Positions 10,940-23,180 of a stretch of 64,000 nt of DNA are shown here, in pieces. A program made the position numbers and the translations under genes. Under the pieces are notes generated by a model that was given only the letters and a program-made list of their open reading frames with translations, had not been told where the DNA came from and ran no database searches. Source of the stretch: Pteria penguin (lineage: Eukaryota; Mollusca; Bivalvia; Pterioida; Pteriidae); the NCBI GenBank assembly GCA_035048485.1, contig CM068585.1, positions 53,326,910-53,390,909 on the forward strand, read 5' to 3'. The first letter of the stretch is position 1. Each line of letters starts with the position of its first letter.

Positions 10940-11896
10940 CAGCAATAATATACAATCTGCGATGTTGATGAAATAAAGGTGAAATTGAATAATATTTAAA
11001 CAAACATATACAAGTGTTAAATATACTGTTATTTAAAAGTTAAGGATTACATATTTGAAATCTATCATAGTTTGAAAATGCACTGATCATGCCATACCAA
11101 GCAGGACATGACCGCTGATTTTGAATTTGAATATCAAATCAGACAGACAGTGCCTTCCATAAATTACTCAGCATGACTGATTTCAATCATATCTGCAACA
11201 TACAAATATGAATCAACTGCGTATAGGAAAAATTTGGACCAAAAGTATACATGCAGGATTTGTTGGGGACTATGTGCATCGGGAAGGAGGGTATGAATAG
11301 AATATCACAAAAAGCTTGATAGATGTAATGCTAATAAGGTTATAAATTTTGATGTAGACATAAATTAAAGCCAATTCTGTGGGATAGAATGGTAAATTAC
11401 ATACGTCAGAGCACAATAAAGAAACCATGATAATTACAGTGTTTTAAATAGGGTGTATAGCAATGCATACATGCAAAAGTTGCATAATTTTCATAATAGC
11501 AGGTGACACTGCATTATCTGTGGCATGCTCAAGCGTAGAATTTATTTGCCTATCTGTTGACTCCAAAATAATACCTATGTCCCGCCTACATACTCGCCAG
11601 AATGGGCAAGGGGATATAAAATTCGCAAGTGTTTACAATAGAAACAAGGTCAAAACTATCAAAATTCGATATGTATGGCACAGTTATGACATCAGAACAG
11701 AAAAACATTATCTCCTGCAACAGTCCCTCCCATCCGTTACAGCTGTCATGCCATGTTTTGCCCACAATCTTAATTTGTACGCTCCTGCTATAATCGCAGT
11801 AATTCCGCCATGTAATACACAGCGGAAAACAATATGGCGTCGGGTGTTACCTGACCCCTCTTACACAGCAAAAAAAATCCACAGGGGTCCCGGAAT
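10940..11896 (-). repeat. Right arm of the 3.6-kb foldback element
   Basis: Inverted partner of 8,313-9,390. It ends at GGGGTCCCGGAAT (about 11,896), where it directly abuts an inverted copy of the RT-element tail. The 145-codon plus-strand frame at 11,463-11,900 is produced by the arm, has no match on the other arm in a coding sense, and is not counted as a gene. Confidence 0.8.
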
Positions 11897-12140
11897 GTAA
11901 AGATGATGGATAAATCCAAACCACAAGTCCAAAAATCATGAAACCATAGGACATACAAAATCAGTGAAAATGAAAAACAAATGGAAAATAACAAAATATG
12001 TCTACTTGAAGAGCATATGTGAACCCCTGTGATGGAGTGAGATCAGGTGCCCGGGGAGAGTGAGCAAGGTCTATATAGATGTTGCTTCCCCTTGGTCTAC
12101 ATTTTATGACAATGTTATCAACAACTAATCTCATCGATTG
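11890..12140 (-). repeat. RT-element tail fragment
   Basis: Reverse complement of the 4,140-4,310 repeat, including CCCGGGCACCTGATCTCA and GGATTTATCCATCATCTTTA. This makes it an independent, 5'-truncated copy. Confidence 0.6.
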
Positions 12141-13602
12141 TAAAGTAAAAAACACTTAAGTGCGCGATATGATATTATTAGTAAATACGCTATCATAAAG
12201 TATCAAATCACCATAGAGGTAAAGATTAATATAGAAATGTACCACATCAATTAACTGGTTGTCATAGAGGTCATACAAAACGACTATACCATACACAGAA
12301 AGCAATATTTAAATGTATTTCAATGTGTGACCAACAAATGCATACTTGACTTAAAATTCAGAAAGCTATTTTTAGAACATTTTAGACATCTTTCTAGAGT
12401 CGAAACAATATAATATGATCTAGTTACATCGTAACTCACGCATATTTACTTTTCATTTAAATGGTATCAATATTTCTCTTAAGGCTTGTCTATATATATA
12501 TATATATATATATAGCATGTTGTTGATATATCCTATAATGCATTTTATGAATACTAAATGAACTCTCTCGCTCAGCATTTAAAAGGAATGTCAAATCGAC
12601 AAACCGTGACATTTAACTGGCGGCTACCTGCACGGACAATCAACATGGCTGTATAAATCGTATGAAAACACTGTTTCCTCACTATGCACAGCATGCGCGG
12701 ATCCAGAAATTTTTGTCAGAGGGGGTCCAACCAAAAAAGGTAAAAATTTTTCTTAGACGAGGGGGGTCCAACCCCAAAAATGCCCAAATATTACCTTTTT
12801 TGGTAAAATTTTCGGATTCCAGGGGGATCCAGACCCCCTAACTCCCCCCCCCCCCCTGTATCTGTATCCGAGCATGCACAGTACTTCGATATTTAACATT
12901 TACAGCACTAAACGGATTCATTTATTTACATTTATATATTCTATTTAATTCTTTTACGACAGTTTAGTTATGTGTCTATTATTTCATTTTTGATTGGTGT
13001 TATACAATACAGATGCAAGTCTACATGTATAATGTAAACATGCATATGTTATTACATTTCATAACGTGATCCATCACAGTGTATATGAGAAGCAGGGGGG
13101 CTTTTATGATTAAGCATTCCGGCTTTTTGCCTTATCTTTTAAACGCGTCTTCCATATTGTACCCGGGTAGCATTCGTCCAATTATATTCTCCACAAATTT
13201 ACACAACTTCCCTGCATTCCACCATCTCCACTCTTAAATTCTCTCTTTCTCACTTCTCTTCATAAATAAAATTATTTTCCGAATTAGTATATAGCATTCC
13301 CACGGACGCTTTCTTGTTTTCAGAGTGTTCGAATATACCTACTTTACTTTTGTATGTTAAATGAGTAAGAAATGATGGAGAGAAGGAAAATACTGTTCTT
13401 CAAACAACATATTTCATTTTCATGAATACTTTCCTTTATCGGCTAGTGGTGGTGTATGGGTTAGAATTCCGCAAGGTTTTGTATGATATTATGAATGGCA
13501 ATCCATTTAAAGTCGAATAGTTATCAACAAACAGCATTTTTTTAATCATTTCTAAACAATATAATAATGATTTTAAACATGACTCTTCCCCCCACACCCA
13601 GT
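12141..13602. other. Repeat-bearing stretch without a gene
   Basis: Contains (TA)n at 12,491-12,514 and a short repeat at about 12,691-12,885 with palindromic GGATCCAGA ends around G and C runs. The same GGATCYAGAAATTT type occurs near 29,250, 29,420 and 44,430-44,570. No exon is supported. Confidence 0.45.
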
Positions 13603-13865
13603 GTGGACTAGTAGATAAGGTGCTCGGTTCATGACCGAGAGGTTTCGGGTTCAACTTTTGTCCTGAGCACACCGGTGTTTTGTCATTCGGATGAGACAGT
13701 AAAAACCGAGGTCCCGTGTCACGGTAGGCGTTGCACGTAATATATCTCACTGTTTCGGATAGGTCCATTGCAAAGGTCTAAATTTGATGCGATGCATCAG
13801 GCAGATGCTGTCGCTATATACGTGAAATAATCGTGTTGTCAGTTAAAACAATAATCAGTCAATCA
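13603..13865 (+). mobile_element. SINE, diverged
   Basis: Same family as the copy at 1.8-2.1 kb: tRNA-like head with GGTTTCGGGTTCAAC, a body with GAGACAGTAAAAACCGAGG, CATCAGGCAGATGCTGTCGC, and an ATCAGTCAATCAAT tail. It is clearly older, with many substitutions and no clear flanking duplication. Confidence 0.8.
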
Positions 13866-14164
13866 ATACACCCCATTTTTATATCGGTCTAAAAGATCTT
13901 GTTCAAAAAGATATGGTTGGTTCACCTGTCGGTACGTGCTTCCGTTATTTCGCAGCAGCAAGATAATTCTCAATAGTATTTTGTTGCAGTAACCAAAATT
14001 CAAAATTAAGTATATTCCCTAAGCGTGATCATGTGAACCCGGGTTAGGACATTGACAGCTTAGCACTATTTGCCACGGGGGTATTCGTGTTTACTAGTTC
14101 TTGATTTTGTTTTAACAACGCACTGTCACATAGCTTTCTGTTTGAAGTCCCGTTGTCTAAGATG

Positions 14165-14335
14165 TGTACAATGTAAAATACGAAAGTAACAAGTGTCGCA
14201 TGACTATGGCACTAACAACAATGTACCACAGTGGACGTTTACGGACCCCTGAAATACAGAGGTGAGAACAGGTGCTCGGGAACAGTGAGTGTCTCCTGCT
14301 GGGCTAGCCACATCCGCTGTGAATGTCCTTAAATA
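14165..14335 (-). repeat. RT-element tail fragment
   Basis: Contains ATACGAAAGTAACAAGTGTC, CCACAGTGGACGTTTACGG and GTGAGAACAGGTGCTCGGG, in the inverse orientation to 4,140-4,310. It shares the first two motifs with 27,162-27,265 and 48,338-48,430. Confidence 0.5.
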
Positions 14336-14562
14336 CAGACGGAACAAACACAACTAAGAACTACACACATACATGAATGTGTGCAATCCATGTGTAGAAA
14401 GTGCCACAGCCACAGAGCATTAGGAATAAAGGTATAAAACACTTAAACACTCCGCGTGAAAATCCTATGGAATGCTATGCATATTGTTATTAAAATGTAC
14501 AAAAAACAATTTGGTGCAAGCAAGTGTGGACCAGAATGGGATGTTTGATAAATCTGCAAAGA

Positions 14563-14646
<84 letters not shown>
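14563..14646. repeat. (TA)n microsatellite
   Basis: About 41 TA units. The apparent alternating Ile-Tyr frame across it is not a gene. Confidence 0.95.
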
Positions 14647-14648
<2 letters not shown>

Positions 14649-14892
14649 CTTAATGTACAGCCATGTGAGTGTTAATTAGCAGACACAAAGACCATGTTGG
14701 TCGACCACAGACGTATAAATTTCCAATATCACCTCCGTTGATATTTCAGCTAATAGTATACATTTGGGTTCGTTCAGACCCATTCAGGACCTAAGGCAAT
14801 AGCGAGTTTATTAGTCTTACGGGTAAGTCTGCATATGGTATGGAAATATACTTTTAAAATTACTACCCATAGGTACTATTTATTTTAAGTCG

Positions 14893-15150
14893 GTGGGTTC
14901 AGTGGATGAGGTGATCGAAAGGTCCCCGGTTCGACTACCGCCGTAGGCACATCGATGTTCTGTCTTTCAGATGAAACAGTAGAAACCGAGGTCCCATGTC
15001 ACGGTAGGTGTGGCATGTAAAAAAATCCCAATGTCTTCCCGAGGGTCCGTAGCAAAGGTATAAATTTCTATGCAATGCATCAGGCAGATACCGTCACCAT
15101 ACGTCAAACAATCGTGGAGTGACGTGCAAAAATAATCATTCAATTTACTA
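14893..15150 (+). mobile_element. SINE, diverged
   Basis: Contains CCCCGGTTCGACTACC (B box), GATGAAACAGTAGAAACCGA and CATCAGGCAGATACCGTCAC, and ends near ATAATCATTCAAT. It is an old member of the same family. Confidence 0.75.
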
Positions 15151-16094
15151 TTTATTCTTAACAACCACGCATATCTATAAACAAGTGGTTGTTTCTTGGG
15201 GGAAACAATCCTTTACCGATTGAACTAACCTTTTGGTAGTTTTTAGCCGTGCTGGTCTCAATTTTTGTATTCTCAAGTTTTAATTTATAAACAATGATTA
15301 AGGTTTATCGTCTTGCAAAATCAAAAAAACATAAAAAAAGAGAATATAATTGGTTATGATGGTCCTTCTAAGCGTAGTATTCTGTATTCTGGAAGTTTAG
15401 TAGGACCTACATCACTCCACGATTGACCAATAGTCACTTAGTCAACCGAATAATAATTTGGCTTATGAAGCGCGTCGCATATTCTTAAATTGTAAGGTAA
15501 CACCCCTCCCCAGAAAATATTTCAACAAATTTGATACTACTCTGCTGTAATGTAAATCAGCGAAAGTCTCGAAGTTACTACGCTTAGATAAATCAATCAA
15601 ACTGGGTGAGCGAGGCGACACGTGTTCTCTCTGCAGTGAATATAATCCTAATTTTATCAATGGTGTTAAATCCTGGGGTATGGCTTAACTGTACCGCAGA
15701 AACGCATGCAAGTTTCCAACGCTTATATCAAAATGATAAACCAGCTAGTGCCTACCCATAATTAATCTATTCATTTTACTTTATTTTATTTTAGTTAATT
15801 TTGTATTATTTTCTCTTCACTTTGTTCTATGATTTCATATTATTTATTTGAAGTAGTTATGTCGGGTAGTCTAAGCGTGACCAACACGGATTTCAGTGTC
15901 ACCGTAGATTAATCCACTTATTAATAAACAAGAAATCAATACTGTTATAGTTCAAATGGTCACTAAGTACTCACAGACGTACTACCAGATGTCATATTAA
16001 ATGCAATAGATTAAAAATGAAAAGTCTTAACATTTACTTATTTCTTACATTACAAATTATTTACAAATCCAATATAATAGTCCAACAGAATTAA
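15151..16094. other. No gene recognised
   Basis: Only short open frames on both strands, and no recognised repeat. Confidence 0.3.
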
Positions 16095-16600
16095 GAAGGG
16101 GAAGACAGAAGGCACCTGACCAAGCTGTAGGACACAAATCACCAAGATGTACACATGTACACATGATTATTGACAAACACAAATAGAAAATATTACCAAA
16201 TATCGATTGTATAACCTTTATCATACCAACAATTCGAATGTATCAAAGAGTGAGCCATATATAAATTTATATACCTAATTTTCTCTCAACGCCGTGTGAA
16301 TTTGTATCACTTAAAGGGAAGTAGATGTATCAGGTCCTCCATAAAATGATTCACAAAATAAAAGAAAATCGTTTGCTTAGTACAGCTCGCAAGAAGGAGA
16401 AAACTGAAGACATCTGAGAAAGCTGTATGACAAAAATCACCAAGAATATGCGCACAAAAATGACAATGGTAGAATATACACGTAAGAACGACATAACAAA
16501 ATATTCGATCGTGCTGCGGTTACGATATCGACTTCGGACGGTCAACTGAAGTTGCAAACGTCATTCAATTGGCGTGGTTAACCGGTTTACCGCAAAAGCA
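16095..16600 (+). repeat. Two adjacent copies of dispersed repeat R1
   Basis: Copies begin at about 16,095 (GGAAGACAGAAGGCACCTGA) and 16,390 (GAAAACTGAAGACATCTGAG). Both are related to 7,395-7,530. The second runs into GTGGTTAACCGGTTTACCGC, which recurs inverted at about 22,030. Confidence 0.6.
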
Positions 16601-17589
16601 GCACAATCAAAGGACACATTTGAAAATTTATAAATAATCCTCCATATAGAGAACAAGGTTTCTAAAACAGAGAGGCCATAAAATCTTATTACACACGAAA
16701 CGTTTATAGAATAATATGTTGCTATCAAAAATATGAAAGGCGACATCAACACAAGTAAAGCGTGCTCTGTCCGACAGTAAGCCGAGCTCAGATTCTTGAT
16801 CAATAATCAGAGGGGACGAGGATCAAGACCTTGTCACCTCTGAACAGGTTTGGACAAGGCCCGTCATAGAGTCCCTATCCCTCTGTTAGTCACAATACAA
16901 CACTCAAGCAAAAGTCTGCATTGAGTTGTAGAGGGGCCCAGTACAAGAACTATGGTCTATGAACTCGGCGTCATACTGTCAATGTCGAAAGCCTTGAATA
17001 ATTTTAGAAGCCGTCGATATGAAATTATCGGAGCCTTCGACCCTCCTTAGTTTGTCAACTAAATCACCGTAGAAATTGGGATGGAATATTCCGCTGGATA
17101 CGCAAGAAGAAATATTCAAGAGAAAAAATAGTCAAGAAAGAAATAGTCAAGAGAAGTGGTGTTACTCGTTGTCGAGACAATGCATTAATCGATACGTCAC
17201 GGCAATTGTAGTCAAATGAATATTCGTTCTAGAGTATTAAGATAATAAAGATTTTTTCCAGGCTTGTTTAACAATGAAAATTCTAACCTGGCATGCCCTT
17301 TTTTAACTCATACATTCAGTGGTGATTTAGTTTTGTATCGTCAGTATACATGGCCAAAATGACAAGACAAGCAGGGAACGCTGTTTCTTCTCCTCTGCGT
17401 CGTTAAAGACTACCTCAAGAGAACGACAGTTGCTAAAACAACTAGAGCAGTACTAACGGGTCAAATACCCCCCGCGGCAACAAAGTAGAAACATGCAATA
17501 ATTCATCCCAATATACATCACTGGTATAAGTGTAATGGATGTCCTACTTACAAGCACATTTTGAGATATAATCAATGAAATATTATTGA
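16601..17589. other. No gene recognised
   Basis: Mixed-composition sequence with no supported exon. Short AAGAGAA/AGTCAAGA runs occur near 17,110-17,160. Confidence 0.3.
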
Positions 17590-18440
17590 AATCTGTGCAA
17601 AGGATGAGAAGTTAAGGCGTGAACAAAGTTTTTCTTATTGTGTCTATTATGGCCTTGACCTTTGATCTATGACCTTGGTTCAAAGTCATGACACACCCAT
17701 GGATCCTAAGCAACAATTCTGCGAAATATTATTGAAATCCACGCTCAGGGGAAGAAGTTATGGAACGGACAAGGTTTTACTCATTGTGTCTATCATGACC
17801 TTGACCTTTGACCTATTACCTTGATTCAAAGTCATGACACACCCTAGGATCCTAAGCAACAATTCTGCGAAATGTTATTGAAATCTGTGCACAGGGTGAG
17901 AAGTTATGGCCTGAACATTTCTGTGAAATGTTATTGAAATCTGTGCACAGGGTGAGAAGTTATGGTGCGGACAAAGTTGTTGTTTTGTGTCTATTATCAC
18001 CTCGAATTATGACCTTGATTCAGGGTCATGACACACCCTTGGGTCATGTGCAACAATATGTGCAGACACGATTTTAACAACCAAGTTCACAGTGAGCTTG
18101 ACCTTTGACCTATGACCTCGGGTCAAAGTCATGCACACCCTTGGGTCATGGGCAACAATTCTGTGAAATATTATCTAAATCCATCCACCCAATGAAAAGA
18201 TATGGCCCGGACACGGTTTTAACAACCAAATCAAGTGTGACCTTGACCTTTGACTTATGACCTTGAATCAAGATCATGACACACCCTTGGGTCATGGGCA
18301 ACAATATTGTGAAATATAATCTAAATCCATCCACCCAATAGAAAGATATGGCCCGGACACGAATCGGGACGGACGGACAGACAAACGGACAAGGTGATTC
18401 CTATATACCCCCCAAACCTCGTTTGCGGAGGGTATAATGA
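17590..18440 (+). repeat. Tandem array A (about 145-bp units) with terminal hairpin
   Basis: The word TGACACACCC (once decayed) recurs at 17,689, 17,835, 18,029, 18,132 and 18,277. Spacings are 146, 194 (includes a 48-bp local duplication), 103 and 145. Units carry CCTTGACCTTTGACCTATGA, GGCAACAATTCTGTGAAAT and AAGTTATGGCCCGGAC. The array ends in a GGACGGACGGACAGAC stretch, then a hairpin with arms TATACCC (18,404) and GGGTATA (18,430) around CAAAC-CTC-GTTTG. The same family is present at 51.9-52.5 kb and 59.4-60.1 kb. The architecture is that of a non-autonomous Helentron-like element. Confidence 0.75.
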
Positions 18441-18749
18441 AACCACATACCAGCGTTAATCCTTACACCGTACTTGATAATTTTTCTCCCAAAAGTTAAC
18501 ATTATTGGCACATGTATTACCCTTGGCAGCGTGTAGCTAGTAGAAAAGTTCCTGGTGACGAGGTTACGTTTGTATTATTGCTTACCTTTTTCTTATGTGG
18601 CTATGACATTTGTATACACTACAAGTCAATTTCTGTGGCGATGAAATATATATTTTATGTTCTAGGCACAATAGTAGGTGTGACAAGTCAAAAAGAGACG
18701 CTATAATTTCTCCCAGGCATCTAGCTTCAGCATAGATTACAACCGATAA

Positions 18750-20080
18750 ATGTATACCTTGGTACGTTTTTCAGTGTCTATGTCCAAGTCATTTACGTCT
18801 CTATCCCTTTTATTTGTGTCTCTATCTGAATCATTCTGATCTCTATTCCAGGTATTCACATTTCAATCTCTGACTGTCATGTACCTATCCCGGTCATTCG
18901 TGTCTCTGTCCCTGTTATTCATGTCTTTATCCATGTCATTCACGTTTCTTTTCTCGTCTGTATCCACTCCATTCAATCATACAACTATCCAAACATTCTT
19001 GCCTCTTACATTGATTTTTTGTCTATAGTCCAGTCAGTCACGTTTATATAAACGTAGTAGTAATTATCCATGTCTGTATCCCAGTTATTCAAGTCCATAT
19101 CCAAGTCATTCGTGTCTCTATCCAAGCCAGTCCTTCGTCGATATATCCCTAATCATGTTTCTATCCCAGTCGTTTAAGTCTATTCCAGTCATTTATCTTT
19201 TATCCCAGTTATCCATTAATTGAAGGCTCTCCTGGTTATTCATGCCTCTACCCAAACTCCCATGTCTCTATTCAAGTCATTCATGCATATACTATATCAA
19301 AGTCATCAATGTCGTAGCTCCAGTGGTTCATTTCTCTTTCAATCGCAGCAAGCCACCGACGTATCAATTCAAACAAGCCATTCGTATTTCAGACAGAACC
19401 ACTCATTCATCTCTCTGTCTTAGTTATGCATGTTTCACTCCCAGCCCGTCAGTCAAGTCATTGCTTAATTGATTGATTTTTGTTTAACGTCACACCACGA
19501 ATATTTCACGTATATAGTGACGGCATCTGCCTGATGCAGGATACACCTCAAGTCTCACTCCCAGCAAGTCGCTCCAGTCTCAATCCCAATCATTCCCAGT
19601 CAATCACTCAAGTCTCACTCCCAGTCAATCAGTTAAGTCTCACTCCCAGTCAATCAGTTAAGTCTCACTCCCAGTCAGTCACTCAAGTCTCACTCCCAGT
19701 CAGTCACTCAAGTCTCACTCCCAGTCAGTCACTCAAGTCTCACTCCCAGTCAGTCACTCAAGTCTCACTCCCAGTCAGTCACTCAAGTCTCACTCCCAGT
19801 CAATCACTTGTCTCACTCCCAGTCAGCCACTCAAGTCTCACTCCCAATCAATCACTTAAGTCTCACTCCCAATCAATCATTCAAGTCTCATTCCCAGTAA
19901 GACATTCGAGTCTCAATCCCAGCCAGTCTCTCATGTTTCACTCCCAGTTAGTCACCCAAGTCCCAATCCCAGCCAGTCACTCAAGTCTCACACCCAGTCA
20001 GTCACTCATGCGTCTGTCAAAGTCAATTTATCCATGTTTTTATCCCAGTCAATCATTCTTTGTCCCAGTCATTCATTCCA
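18750..20080. repeat. Degenerate minisatellite, CCAGTCAGTCACTCAAGTCT-type
   Basis: From about 19,540 to 20,010 a 25-bp unit (AGTCTCACTCCCAGTCAG plus TCACTCA) repeats about 18 times. The flanks from about 18,750 and up to 20,080 hold looser variants such as TATCCCAGTCATTCATGTCT. The 234-codon frame across it is a repeat translation, not a gene. It is interrupted at 19,469-19,546 by a SINE fragment. There are no spacers, so it is not a CRISPR array. Confidence 0.9.
19469..19546 (-). mobile_element. 5'-truncated SINE in the minisatellite
   Basis: Only the last 75 or so bases of the SINE are present (tail TTGATTGATTTTTGTTTAAC through CATCTGCCTGATGC). The truncation places the repeat array directly at the broken end, so the insertion is younger than at least part of the array. 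Confidence 0.85.
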
Positions 20081-20339
20081 TTTCGTTGTCAATTTTGTTC
20101 AAAAATTATGCTAGATTATTTACTCCATCTTTTAGGTATTGCTGTATTTCAAATATCATTCAAGAGAGTTGTCTTCATAAGTAAAAGTATCACCGATAGT
20201 AAAAAGGGATTTGGTTTTCATAAATATTAATTCTTTTTTATGTGATTGTTTATTGTAATGTCATCAACATTGTTATTATATCACATGGATGATTAAAGTA
20301 TAATCATATTATATTATGTAATGATTTTTCAACATAACA

Positions 20340-20748
20340 AGCTGTGTTTGTGAAACACTAGTGCCCCCGGTGGTACCAAAAAGTTATATATTAGCATGAA
20401 AGTCCTATCAAGGTCAAAAGGTCATCGCCCTTAGTGTCATTGGAAAGGACTTCATAAGTTGAGTACACATGTCAAATATGAAATCTCTATCCCTCATGGA
20501 CCTTGATGTCATTTGAAGAACTTCATTAGTTCAGTAAGCAAGTCAAATATGAAGTCTCTATCCCTCATGGACCTTTATGTCATTTGAAAGGGCTTCATTA
20601 GTTCAGTAAGCAAGTCAAATATGAAGCCTCTATCCCTCACGATTCAAAAGTCATTGCCAAGGTTAAAGTTGACAACGGACAGAGTAACAAACAAACAGAC
20701 AGGACAAAAACAATATGCCCCCGATCTATCGATCATTGGGCATAAAAA
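20340..20748 (+). mobile_element. Short non-autonomous element, GTGTTTGTGAAACAC family
   Basis: Begins TGTGTTTGTGAAACACTAG TGCCCCC and ends, after a GGACAGAGTAACAAACAAAC-type stretch, in a hairpin with arms TATGCCC and GGGCATA (20,714-20,743) around GATC-TATC-GATC. A direct internal repeat of about 75 bp carries GTTCAGTAAGCAAGTCAAAT. Related copies are at 27,015-27,560 and 53,365-53,830. Confidence 0.65.
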
Positions 20749-21060
20749 ATTATGAAAACACATACAGGTAAAACTAATAAGATAATATTATGCAAAGATT
20801 TGAAAAATTCTGCTTTACACAGCAATAATATGTACTGAAATGCAAACAATAATTGTTAGTGCACCTTTCCCATTCATAAATAATAATATTTATGAAAATT
20901 TTAAATGAAAAACCCAAAATAATGGATTAATTTCTTAGTGTTCTCCAAAGGTCTTCATAAAATATTTCATCTATAATGCAAAAAAAAAACTGATAATGCA
21001 CTTCAGCCATCTTCAGAAACACCACCAAAAAACATAAAAGATTTAAAATTACAGGGAAAT
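20749..21060. other. No gene recognised
   Basis: AT-rich, with no long frame and no repeat shared in the window. Confidence 0.3.
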
Positions 21061-21202
21061 GCAAAAGACGTAACAAAATAATCTATTGTATCCACAAGGG
21101 TACCAATTTATCACAATTGAAGTGACATGTCACCTATATAACTGCTTTGGTTAGCCTGTTTTACGGGCACATCTACCCATTTCATATAAAAGTATTACAA
21201 CT
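21061..21202. repeat. Direct repeat flanking the 21.2-23.0 kb element, left copy
   Basis: Shares about 140 bp (AACAAAATAATCTATTGTAT, TTAGCCTGTTTTACGGGCAC and CATCTACCCATTTCAT) with 23,031-23,180 in the same orientation. The left copy ends exactly where the ACAAGAGGCCC element begins. Confidence 0.85.
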
Positions 21203-22960
21203 AACAAGAGGCCCAAATGGGTCTATATCGCTCACCTGAGTACCTAGATAATCCGTCATGCAGGAAAGAGAAATTCATTTATTTTTGCATTACTGTGACT
21301 AACTCAACACAATTGTTGAAAATATGTCAAATTTTATTTCAGACCAGAATAAAAAAACAACAACAGTTTTTTGCACATCCATTCAGGTGATTTTGATATT
21401 AAGCTTTCGCTTTGTCCCTGCAAGATGTCATTCAGGGCAATAAGTTAGTCATTTTCTTTAGGTGGGGCCTTTTGTTGACTGATTTCAAGTCTGGGTTATG
21501 AACAACAATTGTTTCAAATACTGTCCAGATCTAACTTAAAATTGCCTAATTTCATATGGTGAGTGTTGAGGAACATCTAAAAACTTATTTAGATGTTTAA
21601 AGAAATGAAAAAAAAAAATTGAAAACAGCTGGATTTGAACTGCTACTCATAACATTTTAATTACCAAGCAGTATATGTACCATTGAGAGATCTATTTTTT
21701 AGACATGATGGCACCATCTGTTGACCAGTTTGGATGAAACGTACAAAATTGATAGAAGACCTATAGTACTTCATGTATGCCATGTTTCATTAAAATCTTT
21801 CATGTGGTATAACAGCAGAAGTTAAAAATGTGAAGAATTGTCCCTATACACCCTCATTTGGAAGTTTTAAAAAATTCATAGAAAATCCAAAAATTGAGAT
21901 ATTAACAAAATAAATTCGTTCAAAATAACATTCCTTACCATAATTATGATCAAAATAGTCCATAAGAAATCATCATCAATTAACTAGGAAATATGACACT
22001 TTTCTGCACTGAAGGTGGGAAGGTGGGCCCGTAAACCGGTTAACCACACCATTTGTTTGGCTTTTGTCAAATTAAATGACCGTCCTAAGTCGGTATCGTA
22101 ATTGCACTACAATCAAATATTTTTGTAATGTGATATATGTTCTAGTATACTATTTATATTCATTTATTGTATAGCTCTATGGTGACTTCTGCCACATAAC
22201 TGAGCCAGTAACTCCTCCTTTTTTTTTTTTTTTTTTTTTTTTTTTTCTCTGAAATCACCAAGTCCAATAAAAAGTCGAAAAAAAAATTTAAAATTTGATT
22301 TGGGAAGGGAATCAAAATGACAAGACTTCTTCATTCATCCGTCTTGATCATTTCTATGCATTCTGTTTGTTTCTGTATACTGCCAGTATGAAAAAGAGGA
22401 TTATAAGTGATTTTCTTCCAACAGTTTTGCAAAAAAAGTTGAAAATGTGAAAAATGGCCACCCCCCCCCCCCTTTTTTTCGAAGTCTTAAAAAATTCAAA
22501 AAATGAGATATTGACAAAATTGTTTCAAAATAATATTCTTTACCTTAATTATGATAAAAATAGTCCATAAGAAATCATCATTATCAATTAACTGAAAAAC
22601 ACTTTTCTGCATTGAAATTACTAAGTCCAAAAACATGTCGCAAAAACGTCAAAAATTTGATTTCAGAACAGAACCAAAAATAATAACACTTCTGTACACA
22701 TCCCTCTAGATCATTCCTATGCATTTGGTTTGCCTCTGTATGTGCCCGGTCTGAATAAGAAGTTTGTTAAAGGAGGGTACCTTCTGTGACCTACTTTTGC
22801 CTATGGTATCTCCACCTATTGACGAATCTGGAGAAAAAACAACAAACACTTGTAGGGGACCATGAGTACTTCATGCATACCAAATTTCATCAAATTCTTT
22901 TCAGCTGTTCTGAAGAAGAAGTCGAAAATGTGAAAAGTTCACGGACGAGGGACTACAATT
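21202..22960 (+). mobile_element. ACAAGAGGCCC element (Helentron-like), 3' end missing
   Basis: The 5' end reads ACAAGAGGCCCAAATGGGTC and then CGCTCACCTGAG. The body is shared with 32,986-35,003, including a stretch whose reverse complement has a tRNA-like B box (GGTTCAAATCC there, slightly decayed here). It breaks off after GAAAATGTGAAAAGTTCACG near 22,945, without the usual 3' hairpin. Several poly-T and poly-C runs are present (for example 22,220-22,246). Confidence 0.7.
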
Positions 22961-23030
22961 AATCACATTTGAAAGGCCGTATGACTGGCTTTATGACATA
23001 AGTTGTCACAAACGTGCAAAACAAACAAGA

Positions 23031-23180
23031 ACAAGCATGATAAAGACAATAACAAAATAATCTATTGTATCCACAACGGTACCAATTTGTTACAATTGAA
23101 GTAACCTGTCACCTATATAACTGCTTTGGTTAGCCTGTTTTACGGGCACATCTACCCATTTCATACAAAAGTATTACAAT
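23031..23180. repeat. Direct repeat, right copy
   Basis: Right partner of 21,061-21,202, with a handful of substitutions. Confidence 0.85.

Noticed and set aside
11463..11900. 145-codon frame on the plus strand
   Set aside because: It spans the right foldback arm. The equivalent stretch of the left arm is not open, so there is no sign of coding constraint.
14472..14675. Ile-Tyr repeat frames (also at 29,607 and 35,605)
   Set aside because: TA microsatellites read as codons.
19540..20010. Possible CRISPR array
   Set aside because: Repeats abut each other with no unique spacers, and the genome is clearly animal.
19480..20184. 234-codon open frame on the plus strand
   Set aside because: It is the translation of a 25-bp minisatellite joined to a SINE tail. 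The Ser/Val/Leu periodicity follows the DNA repeat.
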